Positions 47,851-58,738 of a stretch of 64,000 bases of DNA are shown here, piece after piece. Position 1 is the first letter of the stretch. Each line of letters begins with the position of its first letter. The position numbers and the translations under genes were made by a program. The notes below the pieces were generated by a model. That model was not told the DNA's origin and searched no databases. It saw only the letters and a program-made list of their open reading frames with translations. This DNA comes from Molothrus aeneus (lineage: Eukaryota > Chordata > Aves > Passeriformes > Icteridae), in the NCBI RefSeq assembly GCF_037042795.1, contig NC_089652.1, positions 2,288,501 to 2,352,500 on the forward strand. Reading direction: 5' to 3'.

Positions 47851-48986
47851 GGTCAGTAAGACAGAAACACTCCAGATTAATTCTGAATATGCAGCAATTC
47901 CTTTGGAAATGTTGGCTTTGGGGTAGAATTCCTGCACATGGAGATCTCTTGGATCACCTGCCCATGATCCAGGGCAGTTGGAGAAGGATCCCACCGTCCC
48001 TCCTTAGGCCCAGATCCCCCTGAGGAGGGGATCCCCTTGAACTTGAGAAGGGAAACAAGGACTGATGGCTTTCAAAGGGAAGAGCTGCCCTGTTGAGGAG
48101 TGGATTGCATGATCTGAACCAGAAGCAGGAAGTCTCCTGCCCTCTCACCCTGCTCCATCACCCTGGCCCATCACTCTGTGGGACATCAGCTCCCAGCCCC
48201 ACAGGGAGCAGCTTAAGGTCACACAGGGAAATGATGCACAGGCAGGAAGGCAGGAGCAGGGCAGAAAAAGACTTTAAAAAACAAAATGGAAAATAAAAAG
48301 TTAAAAACTAAGTGGCAGTTGTTAATTGTTCAGTGTTTCAGCTACTTTCTCCTCAGAAAAGAGGAATTCCTGGGGCTGGAGAACACTCCAAGGAGCCGGA
48401 GGAGGGCCTGATTCTCTCAGTGCTGTGGGAAGCCTCTGGAGCCCAGCATCTGATTCCAGCTCAGCCCTTTCAAGGCATGGAGGGTCCCAGGTGGGTTCCT
48501 GTTCCTTGTTCTGGTTTGGGGGGCTGCTTTCAGGCAGACAGGAGGTGCACAACTCCTGGAGTTCAGCATTCCTGACCTCCTGTCCCTCAGGTCAGTGGGA
48601 CCATCACCAGCACATCCACATATCATGGGCAGAATCACACACCTCAGCTGGCATGCCACTGAGGGGAGGAGGAATCCTCCACTCTGGGATATGCTGTTGA
48701 GCACCACTGCAGCCAAAAAATGAGTTACTGAGCTCAGCATCTTAGACTGGAACCTCCAGGAGCCTCTTTCCCATCCTTCCAGCCTCTGCAAGAAGTGGAG
48801 AGCCACAGGCCACCAGGACCAGGCCAGCATGACTTGGAGCCCCAGCCTGGTGGGATAAGGGACACCAAAGCCACACCTGCAGCAGCTCCACGAGCCAGAG
48901 AAACTGGAAAGGGATGGGGGTGCTCTGGTACCCCAGGGCTGTAGAGAAAACAGCTCTGAAAACTGCATGCCCAGAGCAGCCTCCCA
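47851..48986. other. Single-copy noncoding DNA
   Basis: No gene or repeat recognised. The minus-strand frames entering from the right originate in the minisatellite. Confidence 0.5.
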
Positions 48987-50096
48987 TCTTTCCCCTTCTT
49001 TGAGGGGATGGCAGAGCTGGGTTTATCCATCCCCTTCTCCATGGGGATGGCAGAGCTGAGTTTATCCATCCCCTTCTCTGTGGGGATGGCAGAGCTGGGT
49101 TTATCCATCCCCTTCTCCATGGGGATGGCAGAGCTGGGTTTATCCATCCCCTTTTCCATGGGGATGGCAGAGCTGGGTTTATCCATCCCCTTTCCATGGA
49201 TAAGGCAGAGCTGGGTTTATCCATCCCCTTTTTCCATGGGGATGGCAGAGCTGGGTTTATCCATCCCCTTTCCATGGATAAGGCAGAGCTGGGTTGATCC
49301 ATTCCCTTTTTCTGTGGGGATGGCAGAGCTGGGTTTATCCATCCCCTTTTTCCATGGGGATGGCAGAGCTGGGTTTATCCATCCCCTTTCCATGGATAAG
49401 GCAGAGCTGGGTTGATCCATTCCCTTTTTCTGTGGGGATGGCAGAGCTGGGTTTATCCATCCCCTTTCCATGGATAAGGCAGAGCTGGGTTGATCCATCC
49501 CCTTTCCATGGGTATGGCAGAGCTGGGTTTATCCATCCCCTTTCCATGGGTATGGCAGAGCTGGGTTTATCCATCCCCTTTTTCCATGGGGATGGCAGAG
49601 CTGGGTTTATCCATCCCCTTTCCATGGATAAGGCAGAGCTGGGTTGATCCATCCCCTTTACATGGGGATGGCAGAGCTGTGTTGATCCATTCCCTTTTTC
49701 TGTGGGGATGGCAGAGCTGGGTTTATCCATCCCCTTTACATGGGGATGGCAGAGCTGGGTTTATCCATCCCCTTTACATGGGTATGGCAGAGCTGGGTTG
49801 ATCCATTCCCTTTTTCTGTGGGGATGGCAGAGCTGGGTTTATCCATCCCCTTTTTCTGTGGGGATGGCAGAGCTGGGTTTATCCATCCCCTTCTACATGG
49901 GGATGGCAGAGCTGGGTTTATCCATCCCCTTTTTCCATGGGGATGGCAGAGCTGGGTTTATCCATCCCCTTTCCATGGGTATGGCAGAGCTGGGTTTATC
50001 CATCCCCTTTTTCTGTGGGGATGCAGAGCTGGGTTTATCAATCCCCTTTTTCCATGGGGATGGCAGAGCTGGGTTTATCCATCCCCTCCCCATTGA
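48987..50096. repeat. Minisatellite, about 28 units of 38-39 bp
   Basis: Tandem units with the core 'ggcagagctgggtttatcca' plus 'tccccttt' and a variable 'ccatggggat' linker. I count about 28 'gcagagctg' cores. Three linker types recur (tttttctgtgggg, ttccatggataa, ttccatggggat), and the core alternates between gggTTTatcc and gggTTGatcc, with TTG often following the 'ggataag' linker. Most units are 39 or 36 bp, so frames stay open on both strands (repeats of Met-Ala-Glu-Leu-Gly-Leu-Ser-Ile-Pro-Phe on plus). I regard these as noncoding. Confidence 0.95.
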
Positions 50097-50401
50097 TGGG
50101 CGTGCATCAGCGGCTGCAGGGCTGTGGGAGGTGCAAGCGTGCCTCAGTCAATTCCCAGCCTTTCAGCCTAACAACACCTCAGGGGGCGCGGGCTGCTTCC
50201 CCTGGCACGGAGAAAAACAGCAGGGAAAGAAATGATCCGGTCGATACAAACTGAAAAGGAAAGGGGAGGGGGGGAAAAACAAACAACAAACCCCACCCCA
50301 AAGCCTCCGCAGCAGGAGGTGAAGGAAAAAACAACGCCTGGGAAAAAAATACATCAATAAATAATTGAATGTCATTTTCTTTGGCACCAGGCAGATAAAT
50401 C
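50097..50401. other. Noncoding spacer
   Basis: Purine-rich, with A-runs at 50336-50350. No gene or repeat recognised. Confidence 0.45.
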
Positions 50402-50586
50402 TCAGAATGGTTTGGATTGGGAGGGATCTGAAAGCTCATCCCATTCCACCCCCTGCCCTGGGCAGGGACACCTTCCACTATCCCAGGGTGCTCCAAGCCC
50501 TGTCCCTCCTGGCCTTGGACGCTGCCAGGGATGGGCCAAGCCTATGCCAGGGCCTCACCCCCTCACAGGGAAGGATTTCTTCCTAA
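50402..50586 (-). mobile_element. CR1 LINE 3' fragment
   Basis: Antisense: 'cagaatggtttggattggga', 'cctgggcagggacaccttcc', 'cagggtgctccaagccctgt' and 'cacagggaaggatttcttcc'. Confidence 0.94.
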
Positions 50587-51054
50587 AAAAGTGAATTATT
50601 AAGGATGGATGGTTGATGGTGAGGATGCTGGAGCAGGGATGCTGAGCAGAAGCAGAGGAAAAGAGGATTGGGCTGCACCAGTCCTGGGGGAAGGTCAGCG
50701 CCACCTGACCCCACATGTGTGCCACACAAAAACACCCAACAGTGGAACCAGCCATTGATCTTGTGATGATCATCCCAAAAGTGACACCACAGGAGTGGGA
50801 ATACAGGGAGTAGAGGACAACAGGCATTTCCCATGGGATGGAAGAGAGGATGCCAGCTCCCACATACACAGGATTCCTTTAGAGCAGGATAATGGTGACC
50901 ATCCCTAGACAAGAAGCTTTTACACCTGAGTGTAAAAGAAGAAGCAGCCTGTCCAACAGCCTGGACTGACCCACATCCCCAGCTGGGGAGCCAGGAATGC
51001 TGGCGGGATCCCATTCATCCCATTACGATGAACTTTGCCAGAATTTGGGGATAT
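50587..51054. other. Single-copy noncoding DNA
   Basis: Nothing recognised. Confidence 0.45.
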
Positions 51055-51059
51055 TCAAC

Positions 51060-51647
51060 TGTTGGAACTCAGCACATCCCTCTGGATGTCCAGAGTTGTC
51101 AAGGACCCCATCAGGGGACTCGGAGACCCTGGCACGCTGCCCAGAACACCTGGGGATTTGATTTTGACCCTTGGAGCAAGTTACCAGCTTTGTATGAGGA
51201 CGTGAAAGTCACACAGGTTTGAATGGTGTAATAATAAAATATTCACAGGGTGAAAGTGTAGATTTTAGGATTTTTGGTGTGGGGGTTATGGGGACAAGAT
51301 GGAGGAATCAGGGCGTGTCTTGCCTTTCTTCTTTCTTCTTCTTGTTCTCCATTTTCTGCTGTGATGTTGGCACTTTGGGATTGGTTTAGAGTAGAAGTGC
51401 ACTGTCTGACATGGGTGATAGGTATTGGGAATTAAGGGTAAATATGATATATGTAGTTTGTAGTATAAAAGGACAACACCGCCTCGAGGGCGGTCAGAGT
51501 GCCTGTGGCTGCCCTGCTGAGCAGATCTCAGCTGGACAGAAAGAAAATTTTATAGATAAGAATTAATAAACAACCTCAAGACCGAAAAGTGAAGAGTCCG
51601 GACTCTGCTGAAGCAGAGACATCCTGCGCATCTCGGGGCAGCAAATA
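51060..51647 (+). mobile_element. Solo LTR, family 2 copy A (about 588 bp)
   Basis: Shares long stretches with 59676-60430: 'gggtgaaa.gtaga', 'cttctgctgtgatg', 'ttggtttagag', 'agtataaaa' and 'ttttatagataag'. The start TGTTGGAAC is flanked on the left by TCAAC (51055-51059), which recurs at 51648-51652, so the element ends ...GCAAATA rather than in a canonical CA. If the end were CA at 51653 the duplication would be imperfect. TATA-like AGTATAAAAGG near 51463 and AATAAA near 51565 give the plus strand. Confidence 0.85.
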
Positions 51648-52039
51648 TCAACAGCCAACCCGAGCTTCAACCACAGAAAAAGCTGTGCTTTGAGAACAGC
51701 ACTCAGCAGGGAAGCACAGACCTTGTGGAGGTCACAAAACCCCTCCACAGCCAGACACCTCTGCCTTTGCCCTTTGCCCAGCAGCGCCGGCTCCACAGCT
51801 GGACACCGCTGCCTTTACCACTTGCCCAGCAGCGCCGGCTCCGCAACCTGGGCTCATGGCTCGCTGTCCCAGCTGGAACTGGGATGCTGTGGGCTCCAGA
51901 GCAGAGCCCCAGCCCAGCCTGGCAGCAGGCAGAGCCCAGGGCTGCCTCAGCGCTCCCAGGGTGCTGCCACCCCTCCCGGAGCCATCCACGTGCTGGCTCC
52001 CGTGCCGCGAGGCGCCCGTGCGGCGCAGCCCACGCTCCG
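51648..52039. other. GC-rich noncoding DNA with a tandem duplication
   Basis: It holds the 48-bp duplication listed next. The overlapping frames of 108-140 codons on both strands follow its composition. No domain is recognised. Confidence 0.45.
51751..51846. repeat. 48-bp tandem duplication
   Basis: Units 51751-51798 and 51799-51846 share 'cttgcccagcagcgccggct'-type sequence with a handful of substitutions. Confidence 0.85.
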
Positions 52040-52270
52040 GCAGGCAGATGATGTTTTTCTGAATGCATCCCCATCTCTAATGAGACATTACTCACAAGCT
52101 GCGGAATAAAATGGAATAATAGCATCTCTGGGCGTTAGTCATGCTTTAAATGCGTACCTTTCAGAGCAGGAGGGGATTTGATAGGATAATCTTCCAAGAG
52201 ACACGTAGGAAGCTTTCATTGAGGGACACGGCCCCAGCGGCAAATTACAGCTTGCTGCTCTTCGTGCTGC
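52040..52270. promoter_or_regulatory. Candidate regulatory element
   Basis: Non-repetitive, with CTAATGAGACATTA (52077-52090) and repeated ATTA/TAAT cores between GC-richer flanks. Resembles conserved noncoding DNA. No direct evidence. Confidence 0.2.
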
Positions 52271-54381
52271 TGTGCTGAATGATGCTGTCAGGGGGGGACC
52301 AAACGTGGGCCAGGGGGGCCCACGACCCCCTGCAGAGCGGTTTGGGGCAAGACAACAGGATCTGGGAGTTTTGCCAGCTCCAGGTGCCACAATTCTTTCA
52401 GCTCTCAGTGCCAGGCCATGCCTGACCACAGTCACACAAGGGCTTTTTCTTCCCTTTGCCCTGCTCTCCCACCCCGGCATCCTCGGTGGATGTGCTCCCT
52501 AGCCAAACAAACCCTGTGTGGCTGGGAGGGAACACGGGCTGCTGCAGAAGAATAAACTCATTTTGCACATGTGGAACCAGGCCCCAAAGCTCTGGGAGCC
52601 AGGAATGCTGCAGCCTCCCGCAGGCACCGCGCTCGGGATGCCTCACCAGAAGGGGCCAGGAGTGCTGCAGGGAAGCTGGCTGGGTTGGGAGAACGCAGCT
52701 TGGCCCCAAAACTACGTCTGTTTGGATGAGCCCCCACAAGGAGCAGGAACCCACTATGCTGGGAAAGCCCAGCATGCTGAGGTGTGCCCTGGGGCAGCTC
52801 CCTGGGCGAGACAAGGCGGCTCAGCACCGGCACCGGCACCGCCGTGCTTTGTTTGGGAAAATCCATCACAGGATCCCAGCCCTGCGGTGAGCAACTCATC
52901 CCTCCTTTCTTTACCCACGTTTGAGGCACGCTGAAGGCTGCCAGGCAATCTTTGCTGGGTGCTCAAGGAGATGGAGAGGAAATTTGGTTCCCAGTCAGAG
53001 GCTCTTAACCAATTTCAGCCGCAGAGCAGCGCGAGAGAGAAACAATTCCGCGCAATTCCCCGGAATTGGGTCCTGCCGACCCCAGAGAGGCTCCTGGCAG
53101 GGATGAACAAAACACAGCAGAGTAGGTGAGGCCCAAAACCTCCTGTCCTGCCCCAGGGAAGAGCCCCTCCACCTGCCTGAGGGGGGTTTTGTCCTTAGTG
53201 GCTGCCAGCTCCAGGGCAGCGCAGTGGGGACACTCAGGCAGCTCTCAGCCTTCAGCTGGACGTGCAAAGGCTCCAGCTCTGGTAGAAAACACAGGCAGCC
53301 TCCAGGAAAGCAAAAACTCACCCTGTGCCTTTCTCCAGGGACGTCTTGTATTACAAAAAAAAAAAAAAAAAGAGCAAAATAGGGTAGAGAAAAGCAAAAA
53401 GGGAAGGGAAAGAGTCACATAAGGATGTCACAGTTCTCCCAGTGAGAGCAGCTCCTCAATCACGGGTAAGATATGAGCAAGCCTGCACACCACCTGTGTG
53501 GCAGGGGATGAGGTCTGGGGGTCTCCCAAAGCCCTAGAAGGGGATTAAAGCCACCCTGTCTTCACGTGATGGACCCATAAAAACACATGGGGCATAACTC
53601 AGGTCCCTTCTGAACCTCCAGTGGTGCCTCAAATCACCCCAAAGAAGGAAAAATCTCCATTTTCCTATGGCAGTGCTACACCTGCTACAACACCAGTGCA
53701 GAAATTCAGAACAGCAAGACCCAAAATACTCCCTGTCCTTTTCTTTTTGCATCCACATAGCGAATTAATTTGGAACAGCAGCAGCTAATTGATGCCACAG
53801 AGAATTTAACAGCAGCACTGGTGACCCCTGCACACCTCCCTGGTCTCTGCAGGCACATCAGGCCCTGGTCCCTGCTGCAGGAAGCAGGTGAGAAAGCAAC
53901 AACTTCCCCTTTAAGCTAAATCAGGGTGAAAGCAAAAAATGAAAAGAGTGCCCTGCACGTTTCCAAGCATGAGACTCCCATACAAATGGTCCCCACAATG
54001 TTTAAACCATTTGGGCTCCTTCCTTATGCTGTTTCTAAGTTTGAAGAATGCCTGCTGGGGATGATTAATATTCCTCCTCCTACACTTACCCGTTACTCCT
54101 GACAGCAAAAATTAAAACAGGAGCTTCTCTTCATTCAACCCCGGCCCACAGGAACGTGGTTACATGGGGAGAAGCTGCTAATAAAAAAGGGAGAAGGTTT
54201 GTAAATCCGCCGCATTCACAGGCGGCAGAGGTGTGGCTCTCATTCAGCATCCCCGCTGCATGAAAACTCCCTCACCTCCTCCCGGCGGGATGCTCGGCAC
54301 CAGCGCTGCTCAGACAGCTCCGGGGAGAAGGCGGGGGCGGGCAGAGCCTGGATCCGGGTGCCCGGCCCGGAGGGGATGGGG
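52271..54381. other. Single-copy noncoding DNA
   Basis: A GC-rich part (52.3-53.3 kb) has overlapping open frames on both strands without domains. A poly-A run lies at 53356-53372. The 53.9-54.2 kb part ('gatgattaatattcctcctc') may be conserved noncoding DNA. Confidence 0.45.
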
Positions 54382-54387
54382 ATGCCC

Positions 54388-54771
54388 TGTCACAGACATC
54401 TTTTATGGAAAAGCCTTTCCTTAGGATTTTTCCTCCTGAGAAGCTGAGAGGCCTCAGGAACAAAATGTAAACAATGGTTATCTGCTGCTGTGGAATGCAA
54501 CAGGTGGATCTGTGATTGGTCTCATAGAGCTGTTTCTAGTTAATCGCCAATCACAGTCAGCTGGCTTGGACTCTCTGTCTGAGACAGAAGCTTTTTTATC
54601 ATTCTTTGCTATTCTATTCTTAGCCAGCCTTCTGATGAAACTTTTTCTTCTATTCTTTTAGTATATTTTTAATGTAATATATATCATAAAATAATAAATC
54701 AAGCCTTCTGAAACATGGAGTCAGATCCTCCTCTCTTCCCCAGTCCGAAAACCCCTGTGAACGTGGTCACA
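54388..54771 (+). mobile_element. Solo LTR, family 3 (384 bp)
   Basis: Starts TGTCACAGACATC and ends ...GTGGTCACA, with an exact 6-bp target duplication ATGCCC (54382-54387, 54772-54777). A 6-bp duplication is usual for ERVK-type (alpha/beta-like) avian elements. AATAAATCAAGCC near 54692 is the polyadenylation signal region. From memory, LTRs with this opening are abundant in songbird genomes. The exact subfamily is not asserted. No internal region is present. Confidence 0.95.
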
Positions 54772-54777
54772 ATGCCC

Positions 54778-55779
54778 GGCACGGCAGGGATGGGGATGCC
54801 TGCGGGGTCTCTCCAGCCTGGCCCGCACCAGTTGCTGCGGGCACCGCCCAGGAGCAGCCGGCAAGAGGGGAGTGGAGAGGAGCCATCCCATAGCCTTCCA
54901 AAGTCATCTCCTCGCTGTGCTGCTGTTCCTGCCCTCAGCTCTGCTCCTTTCACCCGGGACCAAAGCATTCTCCTCAGCCAAGCCCTGCCGGCAGCAGTGA
55001 GAGGAGAGGGAGAAGCTCGGTACCAATCCATGGTCAGCCCCACCAGCCCTGCCCGTGCCTCCATCCCTGGGATGCAGTGGAGATCTCCATCCCTGGGCAT
55101 TTTCCCATGACCCTGGAACAGCCTGGGGTGAAAGGGGCCTTTGCAGCTGCCCCAGGGACACAGGAGCAGCTTTGTCACCCAGGGTCTGCTTTCAGAGAAG
55201 GCTCGTTCTGCATGTGGGGTGGCCATGACCTGTCACTACCACGAGACCTTCATGGGCTCCACCTCAAACACATTCAAAACCCATCAAAGACTCTTCAGGG
55301 TTGTGCAGAATCCTGAAATTGGATGTTACAGGTACCCCCTGCCATGCTCAGAAGAGTTTGTGCCCATCACATGCAAGCCCTCAGCTCCCTATAGAAATGG
55401 TTCTTCATCAGTTTGGCCCATTTATTTTTTGGGCAGGGATAGTGGTTTGCCTTTCCTTTGTCCTCCTTGCATGGAGGGCTGGGGAAGTAAATTTTTCCTC
55501 CGTGCTTCACCATGTGGCTTGGCTACAGCAGATCTCCAAATTCCAGAGGGCAGAGTTAACTCTGAGTCTGGAAAGCTTCAAGGGACATCGTGCAAGCGAC
55601 ACTTACACAACCCTAATGAGCCAGAGATGTCCTCAAGATAAAAAAAAAAATTACAAATTACAAGAAACCATATTAATTGCAGCCCTTTCTCTTCAATTAG
55701 CTTCCCTCCATTTAAAAGAAGGAATGAGAGATCAGAAATTCCAGGCAAGCCTGAGAAAATGGGTGTTCCACAGCAGCTG
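54778..55779. other. Single-copy noncoding DNA
   Basis: No gene or repeat recognised. GC-rich to about 55.2 kb, with opposing open frames. Confidence 0.45.
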
Positions 55780-55868
55780 AATGGGGCTTGGAGCACCCTG
55801 GAATAGTGGATGTGTCCCTGCCTGGAAGAGCTGCGAGGTCATTTCCAACCCAAACCATTCCATGATCC
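55780..55868 (+). mobile_element. CR1 LINE 3' fragment
   Basis: Short sense tail: 'gggcttggagcaccctggaa', 'tggatgtgtccctgcctgga', then 'tttccaacccaaaccattcc' and 'atgatccc'. Confidence 0.88.
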
Positions 55869-55969
55869 CAAGTGTTCTGCCCTGGGAAGGATGGTGGAGA
55901 TTCCCTATCCCCACCATGACATTTGGATGGCCTCAGACTCGGCAGGTCTTTAACAAATCGAGTTAATCG

Positions 55970-56500
55970 GTGCCTCACACCAAGCACCTTCCCGGGGCGG
56001 GGCGGGTGCAGAAACAGCGAGGAACAACGGCGCTCCTCTTTAATGAGGATAAAGATCAAAATGAAGTCAATTAAGTCTGCCGCTGGTGACATTTGTCTAA
56101 GCACATGAAAATTGGTATAAGCTGAAGCAAGACAAGTTGTTTGAACTCCGTGGGCAGGATTATTTCTCTTTTTTCCCCCCCTTCAAAATCAGTTTTTCAT
56201 GATGCATTTCAATTCCGTTTCCCTGCGTTACTGGGTAGGGTTCAAGGGACATGTGGGACAGATTCCACTCGACAGTTTGTAAACAGCTGACGTGGGAGGG
56301 AGAGGGCACTCGAGCTATTGGAATTGTTTTCATTCAAAAAAAAATTTTGTAAATTAATTCCTCCCCCATCTGCCTGCTCTAAACAGCGCGGAGCCGCGTT
56401 CCTCCCCTCGGAGCGGCGCACGCAGACAGATGTGCCTTCTGTTCCTCCCCAACATCCAGGCTGCGCAAATGTCAAGGTGCTAATGAGCTGAACAGGAGTC
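55970..56500. promoter_or_regulatory. Candidate developmental enhancer block
   Basis: About 530 bp of repeat-free DNA with many factor-like cores: an AGATCAAA TCF/LEF-type site (56053-56060) next to CAATTAA, a forkhead TGTAAACA (56278-56285) overlapping a CAGCTG E-box (56284-56289), TTTGTAAATTAATTC near 56345, and GCTAATGAGC near 56478. It is the clearest enhancer-like block in the right half. Conservation is unverified. Confidence 0.35.
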
Positions 56501-56698
56501 AGCCGAGGACAAGGGAGCGCCAGGAGCCTTCCAAAGCTCCTCCACAGCCTTCCAAAGGCTCTTCTGCAGCCCCCGGGCAGGGACAGCAGCAGGAATTGGG
56601 GCTGAGCCGTGTGGGATGCCCGAGGAACAGCATCCACAGGCTCACACACTGATGGAGCTCTGTGAGCAGGGACAAGGGACCTGAGTGTCCTGTCCGTG

Positions 56699-56809
56699 CT
56701 CCTTCTGTGTCCTTCCCAGCCCAGGACATTCCCTGCTCCTTCTGTGCCCTTCCTAACCCAGGGTACTCCCTGCTCCTTGTGTGTCCTTCTCAACCCAGGA
56801 CATTCTGTG
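56699..56809. repeat. 37-bp tandem repeat, three units
   Basis: Units at 56699, 56736 and 56773 share 'ctccttctgtgtccttc' and 'aacccaggacattc', with about 10% divergence. Confidence 0.88.
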
Positions 56810-57857
56810 GTTCCACGTCAATCCAGCCTGCCTGGAGTTTAAAATCTCTGTTTACAATCTCTATTTTGGGGCTGAACACCAGCCCCGTGCCCTCCAGGGT
56901 GGCACCAACAAATCGAATGTTTCCTCCCCTCCCTCAGGGGAGCCCGACCTGTTACATCCCTCACACTTCCATCAATACTTTCCCATCTCCATTCCCCCCT
57001 CCTGGAATATTTTTAGCCCCAGGACAGGGATGTCGCTGAAGCCCTCTTTGCTCAGGTGGTGCCTGGGTGCAGCAGGACCCGAGTGCCCACCCTGCAGGCC
57101 CAGGGATGCTCCAGCCCCTCAGGCTGGCTCTGCACCTGGGTGAGAACACCCAGGCACAGCCAGAGCGCTTCTCCACCAGGCACCAGAGCTCTCCTCTCCA
57201 GACTGGTGGGAATGAGAGGTAATTAAATGTTATTTCTCGCTATTATTGCTTCCCCTGCCTCTGTGAGCAGCTGTCTCCTGGCTCTCTCTCACATTTGGAG
57301 CTTGCTGGAAGCATCCCTGCATTGCCCTTCCTGCTCTCCAGCAAGCTGCTTTTCCCAAGGACTCCCTTCTGCATCTCCCTGCAGGAAACACAGAAAGCGC
57401 TGCTGCCTCCTCCACTGACTCATAATCCTTCCCTCAAACATACAGATTATTTAAACACAAGCAGGGATTTCATGCCAGGGGCTGCAGAGCATTAAAATCC
57501 ACCATCTTCTCCTCAGCATGCCCAGTTCCAGCACCCAGAAACAGAACCAGGGAGGAGCAATCGCTCTTCCAGCCCTGAGATGGAGCCCAGCGCCTTCCCC
57601 TCGGTGGGAAAACACAGCCAAGGCAGCTCAGCCTGCTCCTGGAAGCAAAACCCAAACCCCTCGTGGCACTGGGTTGTAGGGTCACCTCCTGGGCACCAAA
57701 AAAGCTGAGGTTGTACCATGGTGGCCCAGGGTGAGCTTGCTCTTTTCCTTGGCCTCCTGGAAGCCTCAAGAAAGCCACATTTCACCCACACCTATCAGCA
57801 GGCAACAGTACAGGGATCCAGAGTCCAGATTCCCAAGAAATAAGCTAATTGGAATGC

Positions 57858-57930
57858 AAAAAAAAAAAAGAAAAAAAACCACCAAAACCAAACCAACCAA
57901 CCAACCAAAAAGAAAAAAAAAAACCCAAAA
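57858..57930. repeat. A-rich tract with (CCAA)n
   Basis: A-runs broken by 'ccaaccaaccaaccaac' at 57888-57907. Confidence 0.8.
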
Positions 57931-58738
57931 AAAATCCCCAGAAGCACTGCAGGATGTTCCCAATTACAAGATCCAGGCAAACACTCTCTGAGACACCAAG
58001 GAGCAAACACAACTCCCCACACCTCACTGCACTGTCCCAGCAAGCCCCTGGACCAACCCATCTCCACCTCCCTCCCCAGCAGGTCCCATCCCTCCCAGGG
58101 AGCTGTTCCATCCTAAAAACCCAGCAGGGCTCCTCACCTCTGCCTCATGCAGCTCCAGGAGTATTAACAGCCCCACAAAACACTCCCCAAAGGCTTGCTG
58201 CAGCCCTGCCCTTCCCTTTAAACCTTTATTCAACAGGTTTTCATGGGCATTTGATTACAGCCTGGGTCAGTAATGAGGCACCTGATTAACCCCTTCCAGG
58301 CAGGAGTGAGGTGGGATGTGCTCACCCTCCTGCTGGGGGTGAGAGGGTTTTCCCTGCCCTCTTGTAAATCCATCCCTGCCAACAGAGCAGGGGAGGGATG
58401 GGGCCGTGCTCTGGCAGCTGCTGGGTGGCTCTGGGGCCACCAGACCCAATGGGATGGGGTGCAGAACACCAGGGAGTGGTGCCACAGCTGCCAGAGCCCC
58501 GTGTGCCCCATGGCATGGCACGGTTTTAGAGTGAAAAGAAGGAAAAAGCATCTGGGAATCTGCAGCCAGGCCATACTGCTCACTGTGGTCATCACCATCC
58601 CTCATCCCTGAGCTGCTGCGCTCCAGCACCGTCCTCTCCATTCCCTGGGAATTTTACTGGTGGAAAAGTCCTCACATGAAAACCCTTGGTACCAGGTCTG
58701 CCCCTGTGTGCTGTCAGTCTGTCTTTGCTCCATTCCTT

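Larger units (their letters stand above)
56501..58738. other. Noncoding DNA with small repeats
   Basis: Contains the 37-bp triplication below and an A-rich CCAA-containing tract at about 57858-57930. No gene recognised. The opposing frames near 57.8-58.1 kb come from the A-rich tract. Confidence 0.45.

Noticed and set aside
48987..50096. CRISPR array
   Set aside because: Units are contiguous with no unique spacers, and the DNA is from a vertebrate.
48734..50254. Long repetitive frames on both strands, such as a secreted repeat protein
   Set aside because: They are produced by minisatellite units with lengths divisible by three. Frames break wherever a 38-bp unit occurs.
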